Below are positions 52,850 to 61,239 of a stretch of DNA of 64,000 bases, one piece after another. The notes below the pieces were generated by a model, which saw only the letters and a list, made by a program, of their open reading frames with translations, was not told the origin of the DNA and did no database searches. The number at the start of each line of letters is the position of its first letter. Positions within the stretch are counted from its first letter, which is position 1. Made by a program: the position numbers and the translations under genes. This DNA comes from Chryseobacterium sp. POL2 (GTDB lineage: Bacteria; Bacteroidota; Bacteroidia; Flavobacteriales; Weeksellaceae), in NCBI RefSeq assembly GCF_011058315.1, contig NZ_CP049298.1:2232001-2296000 (forward strand), given 5' to 3'.

Positions 52850-52857
52850 CAAAAATA
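52850..52857 (-). promoter_or_regulatory. -7 box of xrtF, implying a leaderless mRNA
   Basis: The minus strand reads TATTTTTG, matching TAnnTTTG, four bases upstream of the xrtF ATG. Confidence 0.5.
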
Positions 52858-52910
52858 CATAAATAATTAGCAAGTTTTGTGAAGGACATGATTCTTAAAA
52901 GACAATTGAT

Positions 52911-52918
52911 TAAATTTG
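52911..52918 (+). promoter_or_regulatory. -7 box of the phosphotransferase gene
   Basis: TAAATTTG matches TAnnTTTG and lies five bases before the ATG at 52924. It favours this ATG over the GTG at 52879, which is upstream of the box. Confidence 0.5.
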
Positions 52919-52923
52919 TTGTT

Positions 52924-53937
52924 ATGGAATCTAAGATTAAAGAATTCTTCAGTAATTTTTGTAAAACCGAGGCTGTCGAAATCGTCAATTTGCCACAAAG
53001 TGGATCGTCCCGAAAAAATTATATTGGAAGTTGTAACGATAAAAAATACATTATTACAGACAATGATAATCTAAGAGAAAATGAAGTTTTTTTTTACTTC
53101 TCGGAAGTTTTTTCAGAGTTGAGACTCAACACACCAAAGATTTTTAGTGTAGATCCAACAAGACAGATTTATATTCAGGAATTTCTGGGTAGTCAAACGC
53201 TTTCTGAAGTTATTTCATCCGATAAAAATGATGATAGAATAAAAAGGCTTGCCAAGAAAACGCTGAAGGATTTGTTTGAGTTACAGCAGAAAACCGCCTC
53301 AAAAATCGATTATACAAAAACCTTTGATTATGAAGCTTATGACGAATTGGCCATCACACACGATTTGTATTATTTCAAGAATTTTTTGATCGATATTCTT
53401 GAGATGCCATATCATAAGTCAAAACTATTAAAAGAGTTTCAATCCATCGTCTTGCAAATCCATGTGTTAAGCCCTAAAGGTTTAATGATTCGCGACTTTC
53501 AATCGCGAAATATCATGGTTGATGACAACAATAATATCAGTTTTATTGACTATCAAGGCGCGATGTTTGGCCCGTTGATGTACGATGTTGTTTCGTTTCT
53601 TTATCAAGCGAAAGCTAATTTTTCCGATGATTTCAAAAGCGAGATGATAAATTATTATTTATCATTATGGCAAAAGGAAAAGGATATTGAAAGTTTACAA
53701 GCTTCTATTAAGCCTATTATAATGATGCGTTATTTGCAAGTTTTAGGCGCTTATGGATTCCGTGGTTTAATTCAACGAAAAAAGCATTTTATGCAAAGTC
53801 TGGAACAAGGGATTAAAAACATAACAGCATTGGCATCCACGTGGGAAGGTTTGAGGCAATATCCAGAATTATTAATGCTGATTCAGCAACTTAATACAGA
53901 TGAGACAAAACGTAAGATTGCACAACTTTTACAATAG
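52924..53937 (+). CDS. Aminoglycoside-phosphotransferase-like kinase (AmgK type)
   Basis: The 337-residue protein has an APH kinase fold: the N-terminal lobe with LPQSGSSRKNY, then the catalytic loop LMIRDFQSRNIMVDD (Asp as base, Asn for metal) and FIDYQGAMFGPLMYDV with the DFG-equivalent Asp. The SGSSRKNY and RDFQSRNIM forms are those of AmgK, which phosphorylates the anomeric position of N-acetylmuramate or N-acetylglucosamine in cell-wall recycling. The MurU nucleotidyltransferase partner is not in the window. The start is chosen by the -7 box. A hairpin terminator follows. Confidence 0.8.
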   Translation: MESKIKEFFSNFCKTEAVEIVNLPQSGSSRKNYIGSCNDKKYIITDNDNLRENEVFFYFSEVFSELRLNTPKIFSVDPTRQIYIQEFLGSQTLSEVISSDKNDDRIKRLAKKTLKDLFELQQKTASKIDYTKTFDYEAYDELAITHDLYYFKNFLIDILEMPYHKSKLLKEFQSIVLQIHVLSPKGLMIRDFQSRNIMVDDNNNISFIDYQGAMFGPLMYDVVSFLYQAKANFSDDFKSEMINYYLSLWQKEKDIESLQASIKPIIMMRYLQVLGAYGFRGLIQRKKHFMQSLEQGIKNITALASTWEGLRQYPELLMLIQQLNTDETKRKIAQLLQ

Positions 53938-53949
53938 AAATAAATATAA

Positions 53950-53977
53950 AAAAAGCTTCCAAAATGGGAAGCTTTTT
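53950..53977. terminator. Terminator between the AmgK-like and NlpC/P60 genes
   Basis: AAAAAGCTTCC and GGAAGCTTTTT flank an AAAATG loop. It acts on both converging genes. Confidence 0.9.
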
Positions 53978-53996
53978 AATTTTATATTTTTCTGAA

Positions 53997-54653
53997 TTAG
54001 TTCGTTTGATTTAATACTAAACTGTTTTCTTTAATAATTCTTTTAGCAAAACGATATCTTGGACCCCAATATCTGTCGTTGAGAGAAGATACCATTACGC
54101 CTTTCGATGTCGCCGAATGGATGAATTTAACATCGCCTTCTTCATTAACTTCTTCAACAATTCCTACGTGAGAGATACGGCCTCTACCATGTGAGAAAAA
54201 TACCAAATCTCCTTTTTTTAGTTCAGTTTTATCTACCGCTTCACCTTCTTGAGATTGATCTGCCGCAACTCTTGGTAAATTAACACCCGCCACTGCACCG
54301 AAAACTGAAAGTACAAAAGCAGAACAGTCGATCCCACTTCTTGTTGTTCCACCATATCTGTAAGGTGTTCCAAGGTAAGTACTTGCTTCGTCTAAAATAT
54401 TGTCGATTGTTTTTTCGTGTTTGATAGCTTCTGCAATCATTGAAGCCTTGATAGAATTAGATGCGTTGTTAAGAGATGCTAACATTCTCTTAGCTTGTAG
54501 TTTGTCCGCGTTTTCAGCTTTGGCTATAACAGGTGTAACTTTGGCATCAGTTTTGTATATATTTGGTTGAGATACAACGTAGTTGGATACACATGATTGT
54601 AGGGAGAATGTTGTAACTACAGCTAGGATATAAAACAGAACTCTTTTCTTCAT
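53997..54653 (-). CDS. NlpC/P60 (C40) peptidase, lipoprotein
   Basis: This 218-residue protein has a lipoprotein signal ending LQSC (Cys21), and a C40 peptidase domain (about 85-205) with catalytic Cys110 in GIDCSAFV, His162 in SHVGIV and the polar third residue His179 in FIHSA. NlpC/P60 lipoproteins cut peptide stems of peptidoglycan (DL-endopeptidases). A -7 box TAAATTTG lies at 54706-54713, about 52 bases upstream. A terminator-like hairpin stands further upstream, beyond this promoter. Confidence 0.93.
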   Translation of the reverse strand: MKKRVLFYILAVVTTFSLQSCVSNYVVSQPNIYKTDAKVTPVIAKAENADKLQAKRMLASLNNASNSIKASMIAEAIKHEKTIDNILDEASTYLGTPYRYGGTTRSGIDCSAFVLSVFGAVAGVNLPRVAADQSQEGEAVDKTELKKGDLVFFSHGRGRISHVGIVEEVNEEGDVKFIHSATSKGVMVSSLNDRYWGPRYRFAKRIIKENSLVLNQTN

Positions 54654-54705
54654 ATATATTTATTTAAACGTGTTAAACAGGTTTCTTTTTTGTTCAAATG
54701 CAAGG

Positions 54706-54713
54706 CAAATTTA
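54706..54713 (-). promoter_or_regulatory. -7 box of the NlpC/P60 gene
   Basis: The minus strand reads TAAATTTG, matching TAnnTTTG. It would give a leader of about 50 bases. No TTG at standard spacing was found. Confidence 0.45.
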
Positions 54714-54806
54714 AAGAATACCTATAAAAGGACTTTCCGATTGTAAATAAGGAAGACTTTATTTAACACTATTTAACATTTTTATTAAGAATGTTAATCA
54801 AAAACA

Positions 54807-54840
54807 AATCGCAAAACGCTTATAATAGGGTTTTGCGATT
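54807..54840. other. Orphan terminator-like hairpin between divergent genes
   Basis: AATCGCAAAAC and GTTTTGCGATT form an 11-pair stem with a 12-base loop, followed by T-rich sequence on both strands. No gene of either strand ends here: the NlpC/P60 gene starts at 54653 (minus) and the next gene starts at 55035 (plus). It may end an unseen small RNA or lost gene, or insulate the two promoters. Confidence 0.6.
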
Positions 54841-54985
54841 TTATTTTGTTTAAGACTTTTTAACATATTCAGTTGATATCCTTTATTTACTTAGTTATTT
54901 GTGTCTTTCAAGATTCTAAAAAAAGATGTTAAGTTTGTCATTACTTGCAATTCTTCTTTCTTGGAAAAAATCATAGTTAAAACTT
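54841..54985. other. Intergenic stretch with no recognisable feature
   Basis: This AT-rich DNA between the orphan hairpin and the promoter of the next gene holds no credible reading frame, tRNA or -7 box on either strand that I can see. Together with the hairpin and promoters it forms a 381-base gap between divergent genes. Confidence 0.5.
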
Positions 54986-55016
54986 TTGTTGAAATAGAAA
55001 AAATGTTCTATTTTTG
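54986..55016 (+). promoter_or_regulatory. Complete promoter of the small membrane gene at 55035
   Basis: TTG at 54986-54988, a 20-base spacer and TATTTTTG at 55009-55016 match the Bacteroidetes promoter consensus. A second TTG at 54989-54991 would give a 17-base spacer. The ATG follows 18 bases downstream. Confidence 0.65.
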
Positions 55017-55034
55017 CGTTAAATATTTAAGAAA

Positions 55035-55307
55035 ATGATGTTATCAGCATTTTGGCCGTTTTACCAGTACCTTTGGACAATCTATTTTATTGTAATGTTC
55101 TTGGCTGGCTTTTGGTGTATTTTTATGTTCGCAACCTATATCGTTCCACTTTGGTTGACAGAAGGGGTTGCAGAATACTTTGGAAAAATCAATAAAAACT
55201 TTGATCCTGAAAAAGTAAGATACCAAAAATTGTACGAACAAGAAGGTGTAGAAGTTATCTACCAAAGACCTGCAGGCGAAAAGCCAGCAGACAATCATCA
55301 CCACTAA
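55035..55307 (+). CDS. Small membrane protein, unknown function
   Basis: The 90-residue protein has one long hydrophobic region, probably one or two helices (YLWTIYFIVMFLAGFWCIFMFATYIVPLW), followed by a soluble tail (EYFGKINKNFDPEKVRYQKLYEQEGVEVIYQRP) ending in HHH. I do not recognise a family. A complete promoter precedes it and a long hairpin follows, so it is an independent unit. Confidence 0.7.
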   Translation: MMLSAFWPFYQYLWTIYFIVMFLAGFWCIFMFATYIVPLWLTEGVAEYFGKINKNFDPEKVRYQKLYEQEGVEVIYQRPAGEKPADNHHH

Positions 55308-55362
55308 TAGTTGGCAATTTTCTGTTTTGAGAATTGCACTCAAAGCGAAACAACATATATTG

Positions 55363-55396
55363 AAAAGCTTTTTGGATTTTTCCAGAAAGCTTTTTT
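55363..55396. terminator. Long hairpin terminator after the small membrane gene
   Basis: AAAAGCTTTTTGGA pairs with TCCAGAAAGCTTTT in a 14-pair stem with a TTTT loop, then a T run. Confidence 0.88.
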
Positions 55397-55436
55397 GTTT
55401 TGTAACTTTTCTCTTTAAAATGCTGACTTATTATCT

Positions 55437-55793
55437 ATGAAAATAATATTGAAGCTAGAATATTTTACCCTTTTTATTTTGTCGTTATATGGATTCTCCC
55501 ATACAGAGTTTTCTTGGTGGTGGTTTTTGGGATTGTTTTTTGTTCCAGATATTTCGATGTTGGGATATTTGGTAAATACGAGATTTGGTGCTTTTTGTTA
55601 TAATCTTTTCCATCATTTTGGTACAGCGATACTTCTATATTTGGGCGCGATATATTTAAAATTACCTTATCTGGAAATGATTGCTACAATAATGTTAGCG
55701 CATTCTGCATTTGATAGGATTGTTGGCTATGGTTTAAAATATGAAGACAGCTTCCAAAATACACATTTGGGAAAAATAGGTAAGGCTAAATAG
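55437..55793 (+). CDS. DUF4260 domain membrane protein
   Basis: The 118-residue protein has about four membrane helices and the DUF4260 motif pattern: WWFLGLFFVPDISMLGYLV, YNLFHHFG, and the strongly conserved LAHSAFDRIVGYGLKYEDSFQNTHLGKIG C-terminus. Function is unknown. It is a single gene. GC-rich element C follows it on the same strand. Confidence 0.88.
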   Translation: MKIILKLEYFTLFILSLYGFSHTEFSWWWFLGLFFVPDISMLGYLVNTRFGAFCYNLFHHFGTAILLYLGAIYLKLPYLEMIATIMLAHSAFDRIVGYGLKYEDSFQNTHLGKIGKAK

Positions 55794-55814
55794 TTTTCTA
55801 AATATACCTAATCA

Positions 55815-55915
55815 TCTGTGAGGGCGCAGTGCATTGTTGGAGCTCGTTTTGCGATGGCTGGGCGGAGCCGAAGCCAACGAAAACAGCGACTGCACGAAGA
55901 CCGACCCGCATGTTT
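55815..55915 (+). repeat. GC-rich structured intergenic element, copy C
   Basis: The element contains TGTTGGAGCTCGTTTTGCGATGGC and later CGAAAACAGCGACTGCACGAAGACCG. These match copy B's TGTCGGAGCTC, GATGGCT, AGCGACT and AGCCGG in order and spacing. CGTTTT with GAAAACAG can form the central stem. Base composition is clearly higher in GC than the flanks. It lies between DUF4260 and the prfA promoter. About 40 further GC-rich bases follow without clear match to the other copies. Confidence 0.6.
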
Positions 55916-55980
55916 TTGCAAAGCTTTTAGCCAAGGCAAAACAAAGGGGCACAGCCAAAAAATAATTCCCTGAAATTTTG

Positions 55981-55988
55981 TATTTTTG
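55981..55988 (+). promoter_or_regulatory. -7 box of prfA
   Basis: TATTTTTG matches TAnnTTTG, 18 bases before the ATG at 56007, and lies just downstream of structured element C. A TTG with proper spacing is lacking. Confidence 0.45.
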
Positions 55989-56006
55989 CATACTTAAAAT
56001 AAAACG

Positions 56007-57092
56007 ATGTCAAAATCTCTCATTCCGAAACTGGAAGCGATAAAACAACGATATAACGAAGTTGCTGACTTGATTATCCAACCCGATGTCATCAACGACC
56101 AAAAAAGATATTCTACTCTTAACAAAGAATATAGCGATTTGGGAAAGATTGTAGTTGTCTACAACCAATACAAAGGCGCTTTGGATGCGATTGAAGAGTC
56201 GGACGAAATTATCGCTGATGGTTCTGATAAAGACTTGGTGGACTTGGCTAAAATGGAAAAGCAAGAAGCCATCGATAAAATTCCAGGCTTGGAAGAAGAA
56301 CTGAAAGTGCTTTTGATTCCTAAAGATCCTGCAGATGACAAAAATGTTATCGTGGAACTACGCGCTGGTACTGGAGGTGACGAAGCAGCTATCTTTGTGG
56401 AAGACATTTATAGAATGTACACGATGTATTTCAAAACAAAAGGTTGGCGTCACGAAGTAACGGATAGCAACGAAGCAGCCAAAGGTTACAAAGAATTAAT
56501 CATGAAAGTAGAGGGCGATGGCGTGTACGGTGTCATGAAGTTTGAGTCTGGTGTTCATCGTGTACAACGAGTTCCAGAAACAGAATCTCAAGGACGTGTA
56601 CATACTTCTGCGATTACAGTTGCAGTTTTGCCAGAAGCTGAAGAAGTTGATTTTGAACTTAACCCTGCCGATATAGAAATGCAAACATCTCGTTCTGGAG
56701 GTGCAGGTGGACAGAATGTTAACAAAGTAGAAACAAAAGTGCAGTTGACGCACAAACCTTCCGGAATGGTGGTGGTATGCCAGCAAGCACGTTCTCAGTT
56801 AGCTAACCGTGAGTTGGCGATGGAAATGCTTCGTACAAAACTCTATGATATTGAGTTACAAAAAGTTCAGGGAGATATTGCGGCACAAAGAAAATCTATG
56901 GTCTCTACGGGTGATCGTTCGGCAAAGATTAAAACCTACAATTACCCGCAAGGTCGAGTAACAGATCACAGAATTAATAAATCAATCTATAACCTTGATG
57001 CTTACATGAATGGTGATATTGGTGAAATGATTGATGCTGTTATCATGGCGGAAAATGCTGAAAAAATGAAAGGCGAAGAAGAAGGAATGTAA
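56007..57092 (+). CDS. prfA: Peptide chain release factor 1
   Basis: RF1 recognises UAA and UAG stop codons and triggers peptide release. The 361-residue protein has the universal GGQ motif in [15 protein letters not shown] (about residues 226-240), and the C-terminal block [17 protein letters not shown] typical of RF1. The family length is 355-365. It is a single gene with its own promoter and terminator. Confidence 0.97.
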   Translation: MSKSLIPKLEAIKQRYNEVADLIIQPDVINDQKRYSTLNKEYSDLGKIVVVYNQYKGALDAIEESDEIIADGSDKDLVDLAKMEKQEAIDKIPGLEEELKVLLIPKDPADDKNVIVELRAGTGGDEAAIFVEDIYRMYTMYFKTKGWRHEVTDSNEAAKGYKELIMKVEGDGVYGVMKFESGVHRVQRVPETESQGRVHTSAITVAVLPEAEEVDFELNPADIEMQTSRSGGAGGQNVNKVETKVQLTHKPSGMVVVCQQARSQLANRELAMEMLRTKLYDIELQKVQGDIAAQRKSMVSTGDRSAKIKTYNYPQGRVTDHRINKSIYNLDAYMNGDIGEMIDAVIMAENAEKMKGEEEGM

Positions 57093-57114
57093 AATTTCTT
57101 ATACATTATAAAAA

Positions 57115-57144
57115 CAAAGAACTCCCAAAATTGAGAGTTCTTTG
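57115..57144 (+). terminator. Terminator after prfA
   Basis: CAAAGAACTC and GAGTTCTTTG flank a ten-base loop, followed by T-rich sequence. Confidence 0.85.
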
Positions 57145-57220
57145 TTATTTTTTTAAACTAAAGTTTGACCATATTGATAGATGATGCTATACTTAATTTT
57201 CTAAAAAATGGAATAGCAAA

Positions 57221-57249
57221 AAAACGACACTCAATCTGAGTGCCGTTTT
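57221..57249 (-). terminator. Terminator after the tryptophanase gene
   Basis: AAAACGACACTCA and TGAGTGCCGTTTT form a long stem with one mismatch and an ATC loop; on the minus strand it is followed by T-rich sequence. Confidence 0.85.
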
Positions 57250-57256
57250 TGATTTT

Positions 57257-58633
57257 CTAGGCCTTATTTAACTTCACGGTGAAGTGTCTTAAAATAGGCG
57301 ATTCTTTTACAATTTTATAACCTTTAGTAATGTCATTTCGTCTTTCATAGACATTTTTTACTGCAGCTGCGATGTAATCCATATGATTGTTAGTATAGGT
57401 TCTTCTAGGGATTGCAAGACGCAAAAGTTCTAATTTTGGATAGCGGTTTTCGCGCGTTTCTGGATCGCGGTCAGCTAATAAAGTCCCGATTTCTACACCA
57501 CGTACGCCCGCTTCTTTGTAAAGTTCAATGGCTAAAGTTTGTGCTGGGAATTCTTCTCGCGAAATATTTGGAAGAAAGGTTAAAGCATCAATAAAAACAG
57601 CATGTCCACCAATTGGTTTTTGTACAGGAACGCCATATTTGATTAATTTGTTTCCAAGATATTCGATTTGGGAAATTCTACTTTCCAGATAGGCTTTTTC
57701 AGTTGCTTCGTCCAGACCTACTGCCAAAGCCGCCATATCTCTACCTGCCATGCCGCCATAGGTGATGAAGCCTTCATAGATAATGGTGAAGTTAGAAGCT
57801 TTCTCAAATACCTCTTGATTGTTAAGCGCGATAAATCCTCCGATGTTAACCAAACCGTCTTTTTTGGACGACATTGTCATGCCTTCGCCATAAGAGAAAA
57901 TTTCTTTACAAATTTCTTTGATGCTTCTATCTTGTTGACCTTCTTCTCGTTGTTGAATGAAATAAGCGTTTTCTGCAAATCGCGCTGAGTCGAAATAAAC
58001 AGGAATGCCATATTTGTCGGACAAAGCTTTTACCGCTTTTATATTTTCTAAAGAAACAGGTTGACCTCCCGAAGAATTACACGTAATTGTTACCAAACAA
58101 AACGGAATTTGCTCTTTGGGATGAGATTTATAAACTTCTTCTAGTTTGTTTAAATCAATATTTCCTTTGAAGGGGTAGAGGTCGTTAATATCAAAAGCCT
58201 CTTCAATGGTGCAGTCAATTGCATGCGCTTTTCGGAACTCGATGTGGCCTTTTGTTGTGTCAAAATGCGAATTTCCAGGGACAACATCACCTTCTTTCAC
58301 CAATACCGAAAACAATACATTTTCTGCAGCACGACCTTGGTGCGTTGGCAATAGATAAGGGAATCCTGTGATACGTTCTACGGTTTGTTGTAATTCTTGG
58401 AAGGAGCGGGATCCTGCATAGCTTTCGTCACCCGTCATCAGCGCAGCCCATTGTTGATCGGACATTGCACCTGTTCCGCTGTCTGTTAAAAGGTCTATGA
58501 AAACTTGTGAAGATTTTAGATTGAACAAATTATAATCCGCTTCTTTCAGCCATTGTTCTCTTTGTTCTGGGGTTGATTGCTCAATGTTTTCAACCATTTT
58601 AATTCTAAATGGCTCTGCATAAGGTAATTTCAT
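57257..58633 (-). CDS. tnaA: Tryptophanase
   Basis: The PLP enzyme splits tryptophan into indole, pyruvate and ammonia. The 458-residue protein has the beta-eliminating lyase layout: DLLTDSGTGAMSD, PTHQGRAAEN, FDSARFAENAYF with the PLP-interacting Asp, and MSSKKDGLVN with the PLP Lys. It is closer to TnaA than to tyrosine phenol-lyase: FDTTKGHIE, ITCNSSGGQPVS and VEIGTLLADRDP match the tryptophanase form. Indole production is known in this bacterial family. No TnaC-like leader is seen. Confidence 0.88.
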   Translation of the reverse strand: MKLPYAEPFRIKMVENIEQSTPEQREQWLKEADYNLFNLKSSQVFIDLLTDSGTGAMSDQQWAALMTGDESYAGSRSFQELQQTVERITGFPYLLPTHQGRAAENVLFSVLVKEGDVVPGNSHFDTTKGHIEFRKAHAIDCTIEEAFDINDLYPFKGNIDLNKLEEVYKSHPKEQIPFCLVTITCNSSGGQPVSLENIKAVKALSDKYGIPVYFDSARFAENAYFIQQREEGQQDRSIKEICKEIFSYGEGMTMSSKKDGLVNIGGFIALNNQEVFEKASNFTIIYEGFITYGGMAGRDMAALAVGLDEATEKAYLESRISQIEYLGNKLIKYGVPVQKPIGGHAVFIDALTFLPNISREEFPAQTLAIELYKEAGVRGVEIGTLLADRDPETRENRYPKLELLRLAIPRRTYTNNHMDYIAAAVKNVYERRNDITKGYKIVKESPILRHFTVKLNKA

Positions 58634-58723
58634 GTATAATATTTGTTGATTTTTAAAGTTTGAATGTTTCTAAGTCAAATGTGTTTTTAACCTGAAATGT
58701 TTTTCATTTCTAAAAATCAAGCA

Positions 58724-59338
58724 TCATTCTGGTGCTTTGAAAACGTTATCATCACTATGGAATCCAGCAACGCCTCCACTTACAGCAAATTTCATCGCTT
58801 CGGCAGCGTTCATGCCTTCCACTTCTTTTATGTTATTAAATTTAGTTACGATAACCCAACCCGAAACGGCATAAGAATGTGGGAGATAAACGGCAATCAT
58901 GCCATCCATATTAACGGCTGACATGTCATTTTGTGTTAAAAATCCGATGCGCCATACTTCTGGATTTTCATTGGTTTTTACCCAAACAGGAATGTTAAAT
59001 TTCTTTTTATCGCCTACGAAAGAGCCCATGACGTCTTTCAGAGAAGTGTAGATAAATTTTATGCCTGGCGTATGTTCTAAGATATAATCAACACTGTCAA
59101 CGATAATTCTGCCTAGGATAAATTTGTTTCCGAAATAACCAATAAGCGTTGTTGCGGCGATAACCACAACAAAAACCAATCCTGGAAATTTCTCTGAAAC
59201 CGATGGGATAATATTGTCGATACTAAAAACAATATACCAAATTATCCATGCCGTAATCGCTAAAGGTCCAATAATAACCAAGCCTTGTAAAAAATTACGG
59301 AATGCTAACGCCAAATAATCGTTGATGCCTTTCTTCAT
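58724..59338 (-). CDS. DUF502 family membrane protein
   Basis: The 204-residue protein has two membrane helices (LVIIGPLAITAWIIWYIV and LVFVVVIAATTLIGYFG) followed by a soluble region with PGIKFIYTSLKDVMGSFVG and VNMDGMIAVYLPHSYAVSG, the pattern of DUF502. Function is unknown, though plant members help traffic. The gene begins four bases after miaE ends, so both form an operon. Confidence 0.88.
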   Translation of the reverse strand: MKKGINDYLALAFRNFLQGLVIIGPLAITAWIIWYIVFSIDNIIPSVSEKFPGLVFVVVIAATTLIGYFGNKFILGRIIVDSVDYILEHTPGIKFIYTSLKDVMGSFVGDKKKFNIPVWVKTNENPEVWRIGFLTQNDMSAVNMDGMIAVYLPHSYAVSGWVIVTKFNNIKEVEGMNAAEAMKFAVSGGVAGFHSDDNVFKAPE

Positions 59339-59341
59339 ATA

Positions 59342-59920
59342 TTAACCGTGGATTGTTTCTTTGTTGCCATAAGAACGGATAATGCTGGACTCGTAGTCTA
59401 GCCATTCTTCCCAGCGTTGGTTTACTTTTTCAGGATCGCCTAGTTGTCTTGCAAAACCTATAAAAGTTGTATAGTGATTGGCTTCCGAAATCATCAAATC
59501 GTGATAAAATTTCTTTAGCTTTTCGTCTTTAATATTTTCTGTTAAAACTTTGAAACGTTCACAACTTCTGGCTTCTATCATAGCTGCGAAGAGCATTTTG
59601 TCAACGATAAGATCTTCGCGACTTCCTTGCACGACAAACTTGAGAAGGTCATTAACATAATCATCTTTGCGCTGTCTTCCCAATACACCACCACGTTCTT
59701 TAATAATCTCGTGTACTTGATCAAAATGATCCAACTCTTCCTGTGCAATGGCCAATAGCTCTGTTACAATCTCGGGATATTCTGGCAACATGGTGATAAG
59801 CCCAATCGCATTGGTTGCTGCTTTTTGCTCACACCAAGCGTGGTCGGTTAATATTTCCTCTAAATTGCTTTCTGCGATATTTGCCCAACGGGGATCCGTA
59901 AGTAGCTTTAACCTAAACAT
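59342..59920 (-). CDS. miaE: tRNA-(ms2io6A)-hydroxylase
   Basis: MiaE is a non-heme di-iron monooxygenase that hydroxylates the isopentenyl group of ms2i6A37 in tRNA. The 192-residue ferritin-like protein has the iron ligands Glu in ESNLEEIL, QEELDHF, EARSCERF and SEANHYTTF (ExxH). It precedes the DUF502 gene by three bases. The start falls after an AT-rich divergent region with the DUF4846 gene. Confidence 0.92.
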   Translation of the reverse strand: MFRLKLLTDPRWANIAESNLEEILTDHAWCEQKAATNAIGLITMLPEYPEIVTELLAIAQEELDHFDQVHEIIKERGGVLGRQRKDDYVNDLLKFVVQGSREDLIVDKMLFAAMIEARSCERFKVLTENIKDEKLKKFYHDLMISEANHYTTFIGFARQLGDPEKVNQRWEEWLDYESSIIRSYGNKETIHG

Positions 59921-59987
59921 TTCAATTTTTTTCGTAAAAATAAGAATTTTAAAACTTAATTGTTAATTTTATTACAAACCTTATTAT

Positions 59988-60848
59988 ATGAAATCCATTT
60001 ATCGTTTTTTAATATTAATTCTATTTTTTAATTGTAATAAATCAGAAAAATCAGTATTTGAAACAAATATTATCAGCTCCAAAAATAAAGAACATGTAGA
60101 AACAAAATTTGTTAATGCGAAGTTTAACATTCTCAAAGACAGGTTAATTCCTATGCCTGGATATCAACGTGTTGAAACCAAGCTCAATTCTTGGGAATCT
60201 TTTTTACAAAATTTAAATCTACAAGAATTCGGAAAACCTATATTAAAATATGATGGAACAGAAATATCGGACCAGAAACATCACGTCGGAATATTGACTT
60301 ATGATGTTGGCTCAAAAGATCTTCAACAATGTGCAGATGCTTTGATAAGGCTGCGTGCAGAATACCTTTTTAAAAATGAAAAATACAATGCTATTCATTT
60401 CAAATTCACAAGCGGACATCAATTTTCTTGGAATGAATATGCTGATGGTCTTCGCCCCATTGTTTCTGGAAACAACGTAGATTTTAGTAAAAGAGCAGCT
60501 CCGAATTCTATTAATTCTTATCAAGATTTCAGACAATATCTAGACATTATTTATACTTATGCTGGTACAATTTCCCTCGCACGGGATCTCAAAGAAAGCA
60601 AAAACAAAACAGAATTTAACATTGGTGATCTTATTATAACGCCAGGAAGTCCAGGCCACGTCGTGATGATTGTTGATAAAATCGAGAAAGGAAACGAAAA
60701 ACGATATGCTTTGATAGAAGGATATACACCTGCACAATCAATACATATTTTATCAAAAAACGGAAATCCTTGGTTTGACATGAAACCGAGCAAGGAAATA
60801 ATTACACCTCGATATCATTTTGAAAAGCCAGTGATTAAACAGTTTTAA
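59988..60848 (+). CDS. DUF4846 lipoprotein, possible NlpC-like fold
   Basis: This 286-residue protein has a lipoprotein signal with lipobox FFNC (Cys16). The rest matches DUF4846 of Bacteroidetes as I recall. LQQCADALIRLRAEYLF carries Cys115 at the start of a helix, and GDLIITPGSPGHVVMIVD with His224 looks like the GD...GHV(G/V)I motif of NlpC/P60 and CHAP amidases. A Cys-His hydrolase is therefore possible but unproven. It is divergent from miaE; the small membrane gene follows after 105 bases. Confidence 0.75.
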   Translation: MKSIYRFLILILFFNCNKSEKSVFETNIISSKNKEHVETKFVNAKFNILKDRLIPMPGYQRVETKLNSWESFLQNLNLQEFGKPILKYDGTEISDQKHHVGILTYDVGSKDLQQCADALIRLRAEYLFKNEKYNAIHFKFTSGHQFSWNEYADGLRPIVSGNNVDFSKRAAPNSINSYQDFRQYLDIIYTYAGTISLARDLKESKNKTEFNIGDLIITPGSPGHVVMIVDKIEKGNEKRYALIEGYTPAQSIHILSKNGNPWFDMKPSKEIITPRYHFEKPVIKQF

Positions 60849-60953
60849 TTAACAAACACCATAAAATAAAATTTTAATATTATTTGGTATAATTATTGTG
60901 AATCTGTGAATTGAAATTTAAAACAAATATCAACTTCACAAAATTTTCAAACT

Positions 60954-61187
60954 ATGGCAACTAACCTATCAAACCGATTAAGAAGTGTATTTATTATGCT
61001 TTTATCATTTTTATCAACAGGATTAATTTTTGCACAAGACAAAGGCGCTGACCTTACCGTCGATGTTAATACACACAAAACAACAACTACAGAATGGTAC
61101 ACTAATCCTACTTACCTTATAATAGGTGGTGTGGTTCTTATCATTATCATAGCATTAATTATGCGAGGCGGTGGAAGCAAAAATTAG
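60954..61187 (+). CDS. Small secreted/membrane protein, unknown function
   Basis: The 77-residue product has a signal-like N-terminus (SVFIMLLSFLSTGLIFAQ), a polar central region (DLTVDVNTHKTTTTEWY) and a C-terminal membrane helix (YLIIGGVVLIIIIALIM) with a short GGGSKN tail. I do not recognise a family. It is followed by a strong terminator shared with the acyltransferase gene, which supports it as a real gene. Confidence 0.65.
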   Translation: MATNLSNRLRSVFIMLLSFLSTGLIFAQDKGADLTVDVNTHKTTTTEWYTNPTYLIIGGVVLIIIIALIMRGGGSKN

Positions 61188-61209
61188 TTTAATTTTAAAA
61201 AAAAATATG

Positions 61210-61239
61210 ACCGCTTCTTAATTAGAAGCGGTTTTTTTT
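61210..61239. terminator. Bidirectional terminator before the acyltransferase end
   Basis: ACCGCTTCT and AGAAGCGGT flank TAATT, with T runs on both strands; the acyltransferase stop codon overlaps it. Confidence 0.9.

Noticed and set aside
55794-56006. Possible tRNA or other known RNA in the GC-rich gap before prfA
   Set aside because: No cloverleaf, T-loop GTTCGA-type sequence or anticodon arm could be formed; similarity to the other elements explains it better.
57257-58633. Tyrosine phenol-lyase instead of tryptophanase
   Set aside because: The segments FDTTKGH, ITCNSSGGQPVS and VEIGTLLADRDP follow tryptophanase, whereas the lyase-specific forms seen in tyrosine phenol-lyase are absent.
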